DNA of 5,271 bases from Omnitrophica WOR_2 bacterium RBG_13_41_10 (lineage in GTDB: Bacteria > Omnitrophota > Gorgyraeia > Gygaellales > Profunditerraquicolaceae). The stretch spans positions 80,582 through 85,852 of the forward strand of contig MHGH01000015.1 of the NCBI GenBank assembly GCA_001805465.1, in the 5' to 3' direction. The translations under genes and the position numbers were made by a program. The notes beneath the pieces were generated by a model that was given only the letters and a program-made list of their open reading frames with translations, was not told the DNA's origin and did not search any database. Numbering within the stretch: position 1 is the stretch's first letter; each line of letters opens with the position of its first letter. Positions 1 to 4,112 of the stretch are shown here, one piece after another.

Positions 1-1
1 A

Positions 2-385
2 TTTAAATTAGGCAAGTTTATTTCTTCTAAGCGCGCCGCCTTACTTACGCAAAAAACAAATGCGGTTACCGCTGTAAACAAGAAATCTCCTTTACCAACC
101 AAGCCCTTAAGAAGCGAAATAGGGATAATAAGGCTGGCTATCCGTGCCAGGGATAACTGCTGGGTTCAGCTAAAGGCCGACGGAAGAATGTTGTTTCAGG
201 GGATATTAAGAAAGGGAAGGACTGAGAATTGGGAGGCAAAGGAAAGAATAGAGTTTTCTTTGGGCAATGCCGCGGCAGTAGACTTGGAAATAAACGGTAA
301 AGTTATCCCTAGTTTAGGCACTAGAAAAGGCCAGGCATTGAAAAATATATCCATTACCAAAGAAGGCCTAAACATTGCCAAATGA
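2..385 (+). CDS. rodZ: RodZ-like protein, C-terminal part (DUF4115 domain), 5' end outside window
   Basis: The reading frame is open from base 2 to the TGA at 383-385 (127 codons visible) and has no start in the window, so the gene is truncated by the left edge. The first ~40 visible residues are a Lys/Pro/Ser/Thr-rich linker (e.g. KKSPLPTKPLRSE). From about base 120 comes a compact beta-rich domain with the hallmarks of the RodZ C-terminal DUF4115 domain: LAIRARDNCWVQLKADGR, LFQGILRKG, then FSLGNAAAVDLEINGKVIPSLG. In RodZ this domain lies outside the membrane after an N-terminal cytoplasmic helix-turn-helix and one transmembrane helix, and the protein links MreB to the cell-wall elongation machinery. 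The HTH and membrane segment would lie to the left and are not visible, so the assignment rests on the C-terminal domain and on the common rodZ-rimO/pgsA neighbourhood. The TGA overlaps the rimO ATG (ATGA), indicating translational coupling. Confidence 0.8.
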   Translation, partial: FKLGKFISSKRAALLTQKTNAVTAVNKKSPLPTKPLRSEIGIIRLAIRARDNCWVQLKADGRMLFQGILRKGRTENWEAKERIEFSLGNAAAVDLEINGKVIPSLGTRKGQALKNISITKEGLNIAK

Positions 386-1644
386 ACCTCCCCAAAATAG
401 GGATACTAAGTTTAGGCTGTCCGAGAAATTTGGTCGATTCCGAAAGTATTTTAAGCAGGCTTTCTTTTAAAAAATATCCTATTGTAGATATAGCCAAAGC
501 CGATATCGCGATTGTAAATACCTGCGCTTTTATAGATGAAGCAAAAAAAGAATCTATCGATGCAATTTTAGATTTAATTGATTTAAAAAAGCAGGGCAGG
601 CTAAAAAGAATAATAGTCTACGGATGCCTGGTAGGCCGTTATAAAGAGGCCTTAATAAAAGAATTGCCGCAAATAGATGCTTTCGTCGGCACTATTTCTT
701 TAAAATACGAAAATCGCACCTTTTCTCTGGTGCCGCGGCATTATGCATATTTAAAAATATGCGAAGGCTGCATTCATAAATGCAGTTACTGCGCTATCCC
801 GAATATAAAGCCGCACTTTATGAGCCTTGATATAGAGACCGTGCTTAAAAAGGTAGAAGTATTTAGTAAGAATAAACTCTCGGAATTAAATATCATCGGC
901 CAGGATATCTCTGGTTATGGCATAGACCTTTACGCAAAAAAGGCATTGCCTAAGCTTTTAAAAAAAATAGTTCATAAGGCTAAAAATATCGGGTGGCTGA
1001 GGTTATTGTATTTATACCCTAACGGCATCACCAATGAGCTCTTGGATTTAATTGCCGGGGAGCCAAAAATTTGTAAATATATTGATTTACCTATTCAGCA
1101 TATAAATAACCGCATCCTAAAATTGATGAATAGGCATACCTCTAGAAAGGCTATCTTAGGATTATTGGATAAAATTAGAAAAAAGATTCCGGATGCGGCA
1201 ATAAGAACCTCGATTATAGTGGGTTTTCCTTCAGAGACCGATAGAGAATTCCAGGAACTGCTTACCTTCCTTAAGAATGCCCGTTTTGAAAGGTTGGGTG
1301 CATTTATTTATTCGCGCGAAGAAGGGACCCCTGCCTGTAACTTTAAAAAACAGATTAGCCGGAATATAAAATTAGCGCGTTTTAATGCCTTGATGTCACA
1401 GCAGCAGGCAGTATCCTGCCAGGTCAATAGAAGCCTACAAGGCAAAGTTATAGATGTGTTAATAGATGAAAAAGAAAAAGACTCATTTTACTTAGGAAGA
1501 AGCCAGCATGATGCTCCGGAAGTAGACGGCTTGGTATATGTTAATTCACAAAAAAAATTAAAGCCGGGCGCGTTCATCAAGGCAAGGATTACCGGTACCA
1601 TGGAATATGACTTGCTAGGAGAAAACATTTATGAATATAGCTAA
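382..1644 (+). CDS. rimO: Ribosomal protein S12 (aspartate-C3) methylthiotransferase RimO
   Basis: A 420-residue radical-SAM methylthiotransferase, slightly short for RimO (usually about 430-450). The N-terminal MTTase (UPF0004) domain has the three cluster-ligand cysteines C13 (LGCPRN), C48 (VNTCAF) and C82 (YGCLVG). The radical-SAM motif CX3CX2C is C130-C134-C137 (EGCIHKCSYCAIP). The C-terminal TRAM region (about 350-412) includes GRSQHDAPEVDG; DAPEVDG separates RimO from the tRNA enzymes MiaB and MtaB. The E. coli enzyme uses two [4Fe-4S] clusters and SAM to add a methylthio group to beta-carbon C3 of a conserved aspartate of S12. The spacer between the MTTase and SAM domains is compressed (about residues 103-120), which explains the short length. 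After CAIP the usual IRG is IKP here. The ATG overlaps the rodZ stop by 4 nt, with a weak AAGAAGG far upstream (360-366), so coupling probably drives initiation. The last 14 nt overlap pgsA. Confidence 0.96.
   Translation: MNLPKIGILSLGCPRNLVDSESILSRLSFKKYPIVDIAKADIAIVNTCAFIDEAKKESIDAILDLIDLKKQGRLKRIIVYGCLVGRYKEALIKELPQIDAFVGTISLKYENRTFSLVPRHYAYLKICEGCIHKCSYCAIPNIKPHFMSLDIETVLKKVEVFSKNKLSELNIIGQDISGYGIDLYAKKALPKLLKKIVHKAKNIGWLRLLYLYPNGITNELLDLIAGEPKICKYIDLPIQHINNRILKLMNRHTSRKAILGLLDKIRKKIPDAAIRTSIIVGFPSETDREFQELLTFLKNARFERLGAFIYSREEGTPACNFKKQISRNIKLARFNALMSQQQAVSCQVNRSLQGKVIDVLIDEKEKDSFYLGRSQHDAPEVDGLVYVNSQKKLKPGAFIKARITGTMEYDLLGENIYEYS
1617..1621 (+). promoter_or_regulatory. Shine-Dalgarno of pgsA inside the rimO 3' end
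   Basis: AGGAG lies 9 nt upstream of the ATG at 1631. It is one of the clearest ribosome-binding sites in the window and fixes the pgsA start inside the rimO coding sequence (14-nt overlap). Confidence 0.8.
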
Positions 1645-2209
1645 TCGGTTAACCGTATTGAGGATTATTCTTACCTTTGTTTTTATGTTCTTTTTATTCT
1701 GTCATGGCCTGTGGGCAAAGGCTTTGAGTTTTCTTATTTTTATATTCGCTGCTTTATCAGATTTTTTTGACGGACGGATTGCGCACAAGAAAAACATAGT
1801 TACTGATTTCGGCAAACTCATGGACCCCATCGCCGACAAAATCCTGGTATTGGCAGCATTTGCGGCATTTGTGCAGATGCAGTTAATCGATGCCTGGATG
1901 TTCGTAATTGTTATCGCCCGGGAGATCTTAATTACATCTTTACGGCTATTTGCCCTTAACAAAGGAAAGGTGCTATCGGCAAGCAGAGTGGGTAAACACA
2001 AAACCTTGTCCCAGATGGCGGTGATATTTACGATATTGAGCTTCATTGTAATGAAAGAGACGATGTTAACCTTCTTTACCTGGAATCCTGCCTGGGAAGG
2101 CCTGTTTCGCCAAGGCATATACCTGTTGATGCTGATTACTGTGGGGCTTACCCTTTATTCTGGCCTAGCGTATCTTTGGGGAAACCGTAAGATTATCACC
2201 AAGCTTTAA
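1631..2209 (+). CDS. pgsA: CDP-diacylglycerol--glycerol-3-phosphate 3-phosphatidyltransferase (PgsA family)
   Basis: A 192-residue integral membrane enzyme of the CDP-alcohol phosphatidyltransferase family, normal in length. It condenses CDP-diacylglycerol with glycerol-3-phosphate to phosphatidylglycerol-phosphate and CMP in the cytoplasmic membrane. The signature DX2DGX2ARX8GX3DX3D is present with one change: D44-FF-D47-G48-RI-A51-H52, then G61, D65 and D69 (FGKLMDPIADK). The metal-binding aspartates are all kept, but the usual Arg after the Ala is His52. Further family context is NRLTVLRI at the N-terminus and VIAREILITSLR at about 94-105. Hydrophobic segments lie near 10-25, 28-43, 71-96, 127-141 and 160-182. 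PgsA is favoured over other CDP-alcohol transferases (phosphatidylserine or cardiolipin synthases) by the FGK-MDPIADK motif and by the next gene, pgpA, which catalyses the following step. The start is supported by AGGAG 9 nt upstream. Confidence 0.93.
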   Translation: MNIANRLTVLRIILTFVFMFFLFCHGLWAKALSFLIFIFAALSDFFDGRIAHKKNIVTDFGKLMDPIADKILVLAAFAAFVQMQLIDAWMFVIVIAREILITSLRLFALNKGKVLSASRVGKHKTLSQMAVIFTILSFIVMKETMLTFFTWNPAWEGLFRQGIYLLMLITVGLTLYSGLAYLWGNRKIITKL

Positions 2210-2218
2210 TTTACCCCT

Positions 2219-2686
2219 GTGAATATCCGCAAAACAATAGTAAAAATATTCAGCACTTTTTTCTACATAGGTTATTTGCCGTTGATACCGGGGACATTCG
2301 GAAGCCTGGCAGGATTATTTTTATTTTGGTTAACTAAAAATGAGGTTATTTTATATTCGGGCCTGACCCTGGGTCTTGTCATATTAGGGTTTTTAGTTAC
2401 GGGTGAGGCGGAAGAGATATTCCACAAAAAGGATGCTAAATTTATTGTAATAGATGAAGTATCGGGTATGCTTGTTGCGCTGTCTTTTTTACCCTATAAC
2501 TTAAAGACGGTAATAATAGGCTTCTTTTTATTTCGCCTATTAGATACCCTCAAGCCCTTTCCGGCAAATAAGCTGGAACAGCTAAAAGGTAGCCTAGGCG
2601 TTATGGCAGACGATATTATTGCCGGGCTATATACAAATATTATCCTTCAGATAGCCTTTAGGGTGGTTTCTTTTAAGGCTTCGTAG
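2219..2686 (+). CDS. pgpA: Phosphatidylglycerophosphatase A
   Basis: A 155-residue PgpA-family membrane phosphatase of typical length. It dephosphorylates phosphatidylglycerol-phosphate to phosphatidylglycerol, directly after PgsA in the pathway. Family motifs in order: GYLPLIPGTFGSLAG (18-32), IVIDEVSGMLVAL (76-88, acidic pair D79-E80), FRLLDTLKPFPANKLE (105-120) and GVMADDIIAGLYTNI (127-141, D131-D132). Hydrophobic stretches lie near 28-38, 43-60, 83-103 and 133-146. The start is GTG at 2219, 9 nt after the pgsA stop and in the same frame. No Shine-Dalgarno is visible in the short gap, so translation is probably coupled to pgsA. No better start fits, because the conserved GYLP-PGT block begins only 18 residues in. 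The last 40 nt overlap the end of thpR on the other strand, so there is no room for a terminator between the two genes. Confidence 0.93.
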   Translation: MNIRKTIVKIFSTFFYIGYLPLIPGTFGSLAGLFLFWLTKNEVILYSGLTLGLVILGFLVTGEAEEIFHKKDAKFIVIDEVSGMLVALSFLPYNLKTVIIGFFLFRLLDTLKPFPANKLEQLKGSLGVMADDIIAGLYTNIILQIAFRVVSFKAS

Positions 2687-3219
2687 AGGGCTCCTTTTGG
2701 CGTCAAGGTACTTTTAAAAAGAGTAATCTTCGCCACAAGAAATTCCAGGGTTTTTCTACTCCAAGTATCTTCCAATTTTTTTAGCGCTTCGGTTAGTTTT
2801 ATCCGGTTTAAATTTGATTTTACCCTTGCGATAGTAATATGCGAAGAGAAGTTTCTCTCTTCTTTGGGTATGTCAAGCCGGAAGAGTCTTTCTTCTAAAT
2901 CTTTAGCTAATTTTTTAGTTTCTTTATCCCCCCGATCAATCCCTACCCAGATTATCCTGGGAAATTCTATTTTAGGAAAAGCACCCAGAGAACAGATGCC
3001 TATGGTAAAAGGCGGATTGTTTTTCGCTACCTCCTGCATAATATCAACCAGCTTATCGAGTTTTTTATCTTCGATTTCCCCTAAAAATTTCAAGGTCAGA
3101 TGTATATTAGAAGGGTCCACCCACTTGACATCGGCATTTTGCTTTTTTAATTCTTCCTGCAAGCAGGAAAGGCTATTTTTAATTTCTTTAGGTAATTCGA
3201 TTGCAATAAAGGCCCGCAT
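2647..3219 (-). CDS. thpR: RNA 2',3'-cyclic phosphodiesterase (ThpR/LigT, 2H family)
   Basis: A 190-residue protein of the 2H phosphoesterase superfamily and normal in length. The opening MRAFIAIELP is typical of the family. The two catalytic HXTX motifs are H40-L-T42-L and H127-I-T129-I, the second followed by ARVK; LKFLGE follows the first motif. Members hydrolyse RNA 2',3'-cyclic phosphate ends to 2'-phosphomonoesters, and the E. coli protein was first known as a 2'-5' RNA ligase. The physiological role in this organism cannot be read from the sequence. The ATG lies 2 nt after the pncC stop codon with no clear Shine-Dalgarno, so it probably forms a two-gene operon with pncC and is translated by coupling. 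The C-terminus (about the last 13 codons plus stop) overlaps the pgpA 3' end tail to tail. Confidence 0.94.
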   Translation of the reverse strand: MRAFIAIELPKEIKNSLSCLQEELKKQNADVKWVDPSNIHLTLKFLGEIEDKKLDKLVDIMQEVAKNNPPFTIGICSLGAFPKIEFPRIIWVGIDRGDKETKKLAKDLEERLFRLDIPKEERNFSSHITIARVKSNLNRIKLTEALKKLEDTWSRKTLEFLVAKITLFKSTLTPKGALYEALKETTLKAI

Positions 3220-3221
3220 TT

Positions 3222-3695
3222 TTATTTATCAATTATTCTTTCGATTAACTTAAGGCTTTTTAACGCTGCCTGTTTTCTTACGGATTGGCGGTTACCGCTA
3301 AACTTGAATCTCAGGCATATTTTTTCCTTAGGGGTATCCAGAGCAATAAAAACCGTGCCTTTAGGTTTTTCTTTTGTGCCGCCGCCAGGGCCGGCAATAC
3401 CCGTAACAGCTATGCCTAAATTGCTTTTGGAAACTAGCCTTACGGATTTAGCCATTTCCCTAGCTACTTCTTTGGAGACAGCGCCCTTTCTAGCAATTAA
3501 TGCGGCAGGAATTTTTAATATTTTTATTTTTGCTAAATTACTATAAGCGACTACCCCTAAAATAAAATAGCGGGAACTTCCCGTAAGGTGAGTAAGGAGG
3601 CTGGAAATCAAGCCGCCGGTACAGGACTCAGCTAGAGAAACTTTAATTTTCTTTTTTAAGAGAGTTTTATGTACCTGCTTTATAATAGGTTCCAT
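3222..3695 (-). CDS. pncC: Nicotinamide-nucleotide amidohydrolase (stand-alone CinA C-terminal domain, PncC)
   Basis: A 157-residue protein made only of the CinA C-terminal domain. The family deamidates nicotinamide mononucleotide to nicotinate mononucleotide and ammonia, recycling pyridine nucleotides. Visible motifs: LAESCTGGLISS (21-32, with S24, the presumed nucleophile), GSSRYFILGVVAYSN (39-53), KGAVSKEVAREMA (70-82), AVTGIAGPGGGTKEKPKGTV (96-115). The N-terminal molybdopterin-like domain of full-length CinA is absent, as in E. coli PncC (YgaD). The open frame continues 82 codons upstream to 3941, but that part is the reverse complement of the FMN riboswitch and its terminator and has no family similarity. 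The family start just before the AESCTGG block supports the ATG at 3695. No GTG or TTG alternative lies between that ATG and the promoter. A TATAAT box sits only 9 nt upstream, so the mRNA is predicted to be nearly leaderless. thpR follows 2 nt downstream. Confidence 0.92.
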   Translation of the reverse strand: MEPIIKQVHKTLLKKKIKVSLAESCTGGLISSLLTHLTGSSRYFILGVVAYSNLAKIKILKIPAALIARKGAVSKEVAREMAKSVRLVSKSNLGIAVTGIAGPGGGTKEKPKGTVFIALDTPKEKICLRFKFSGNRQSVRKQAALKSLKLIERIIDK

Positions 3696-3704
3696 GATAA
3701 AGAT

Positions 3705-3733
3705 ATTATAGTCTTCTTTAAATATATTGACAA
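3705..3733 (-). promoter_or_regulatory. Sigma70-type promoter for pncC-thpR
   Basis: On the - strand the sequence reads TTGTCA (3733-3728), a 17-nt spacer, then a perfect TATAAT (3710-3705). The predicted transcription start is near A3698, giving a leader of about 3 nt before the pncC ATG at 3695. The -35 overlaps that of the rightward ribBA promoter by 5 of 6 bases. Confidence 0.75.
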
Positions 3734-3755
3734 GCCAAAGATTTTTAGTTATACT
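3727..3755 (+). promoter_or_regulatory. Sigma70-type promoter for the FMN riboswitch-ribBA transcript
   Basis: A perfect TTGACA (3727-3732), a 17-nt spacer and TATACT (3750-3755). The predicted start is about 3762-3763, only 2-3 nt before the first base of riboswitch stem P1, so the RNA begins directly with the switching strand. It is divergent from and overlaps the pncC promoter at the -35 element. Confidence 0.8.
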
Positions 3756-3764
3756 GTCCTTTAC

Positions 3765-3891
3765 TTGATCTTCGGGGCAAGGTGTAATTCCTGACCGGCG
3801 GTATAGCCCGCGAGTCCTAAAGGGAGTTTTTAAGGACAGATCTGGTGAGATTCCGGAGCCGATGGCGATAGTCCAGATGAAAGAAGATTGA
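3765..3891 (+). ncRNA. FMN riboswitch aptamer (RFN element)
   Basis: The conserved RFN core is present in order: cggggcaaggtg, attcctgaccggcggta, agcccgcga, a variable stem-loop (gtcct at 3815-3819 with aggac further on), gatctggtgagattccgg, agccgatggcgatag, then tccagatgaaagaag. Stem P1 pairs 3765-3773 with 3883-3891 (9 pairs including two G-U). This class binds flavin mononucleotide and usually represses riboflavin synthesis or transport genes. Its position ahead of ribBA fits exactly. The adjacent terminator points to control at transcription elongation. Confidence 0.97.
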
Positions 3892-3915
3892 TGTTGTTTA
3901 TTTGCCCGAAGATTG
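3766..3915 (+). promoter_or_regulatory. Antiterminator pairing of the FMN riboswitch
   Basis: Bases 3766-3776 (tgatcttcggg) can pair with 3905-3915 (cccgaagattg) in an 11-bp helix with two G-U pairs. This helix uses the 5' strand of P1 and the 5' half of the terminator hairpin, so it is incompatible with both. The motif gaagattg occurs twice, at 3883-3890 (P1 3' strand) and 3908-3915 (terminator), and the two copies compete for the same partner. Inferred logic: without FMN the antiterminator forms and ribBA is transcribed; with FMN P1 closes and the terminator forms. Confidence 0.75.
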
Positions 3916-3930
3916 CCTTCGGGTTTTTTT
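3905..3930 (+). terminator. Intrinsic terminator of the FMN riboswitch
   Basis: A perfect 7-bp hairpin, CCCGAAG (3905-3911) with CTTCGGG (3917-3923), has a 5-nt loop and is followed at once by seven T residues (3924-3930). It lies 13 nt after the end of the aptamer and about 180 nt before the ribBA start, as expected for a transcriptional riboswitch. Confidence 0.93.
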
Positions 3931-3935
3931 ATTGA

Positions 3936-3990
3936 GCGCATAACTTATGGAATATAATATTGATGAGCTTTTGACATAAGTTATATGCGC
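3936..3990. repeat. Inverted repeat 1 (14-bp stem with a 2-nt bulge) in the ribBA leader
   Basis: The arm gcgcataacttatg (3936-3949) is complementary to cataagttatatgcgc (3975-3990), except for two extra bases (at) that bulge out. The loop is 25 nt and AT-rich and contains a TATAAT at 3953-3958. There is no T-run after the right arm, so it is not an ordinary terminator. The function is unknown. Confidence 0.7.
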
Positions 3991-3994
3991 GAGA

Positions 3995-4047
3995 TCCTTC
4001 ACTTCGTTTCAGGATCGTCCAATCGAGTCCTAGAGCGAAGCGAAGGA
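3995..4047. repeat. Inverted repeat 2 (imperfect ~20-bp stem) in the ribBA leader
   Basis: The left arm 3995-4015 pairs with the right arm 4027-4047: in the central 19 pairs there are 15 Watson-Crick pairs, two G-U pairs and two mismatches, around an ~11-nt loop. The right arm contains gagcgaagcgaagga, of a style common in short dispersed palindromic repeats of bacterial genomes. Its outer arms resemble those of inverted repeat 3. Confidence 0.65.
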
Positions 4048-4054
4048 CGAAATA

Positions 4055-4096
4055 ATCCTTCGTAGCCGTATTAATTAATAATCGGCAGCGAAGGAT
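4055..4096. repeat. Inverted repeat 3 immediately upstream of the ribBA ribosome-binding site
   Basis: ATCCTTCG (4055-4062) pairs perfectly with CGAAGGAT (4089-4096), and GCCG (4065-4068) pairs with CGGC (4083-4086) across a small internal loop. The 14-nt loop is AT-only. The right arm ends 3 nt before the GAGG Shine-Dalgarno. The outer arms (atccttc, agcgaagga) are nearly identical to those of inverted repeat 2, suggesting diverged copies. Confidence 0.7.
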
Positions 4097-4099
4097 AAT

Positions 4100-4103
4100 G
4101 AGG
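4100..4103 (+). promoter_or_regulatory. Shine-Dalgarno of ribBA
   Basis: GAGG ends 9 nt before the ATG at 4113. An alternative in-frame ATG at 4098 would have only 2 nt between AAGGA and the start, and would overlap this site. The 4113 start also gives the usual family N-terminus (MFNAITEIVEDLKNGK). Confidence 0.7.
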
Positions 4104-4112
4104 TTAATACCT

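Noticed and set aside
1702..2118. A 138-codon open frame on the - strand opposite pgsA
   Set aside because: It is antisense to the conserved CDP-alcohol transferase motif, and no independent evidence of coding was seen.
2864..3253. A 129-codon open frame on the + strand opposite thpR
   Set aside because: It is a shadow of thpR, whose two HXTX motifs and N-terminus are clear. The translated product is low in recognisable features.
3304..3546. An 80-codon open frame on the + strand opposite pncC
   Set aside because: It is antisense to the conserved TGIAGPGGG block of PncC, with no ribosome-binding site or family motif.
3696..3941. An 82-codon N-terminal extension of pncC, in frame from an upstream ATG at 3941
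   Set aside because: This stretch is the reverse complement of the FMN riboswitch, its terminator and the promoters. The CinA C-terminal family begins a few residues before AESCTGG, matching the ATG at 3695.
3936..3990. Inverted repeat 1 as an additional terminator
   Set aside because: The stem is good, but the right arm is followed by gagatcc rather than a T-run, and the loop is 25 nt long.
3971..3999. A second perfect TTGACA (3971-3976) as a further ribBA promoter
   Set aside because: At 16-18 nt downstream the sequence is GATCCTT-like with no resemblance to a -10 box, and the hexamer is partly the arm of inverted repeat 1.
4098..4112. An earlier in-frame ATG for ribBA, adding five residues
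   Set aside because: Shine-Dalgarno spacing would be only 2 nt, and the extension does not match the family N-terminus. The ATG at 4113 has GAGG at 9 nt.
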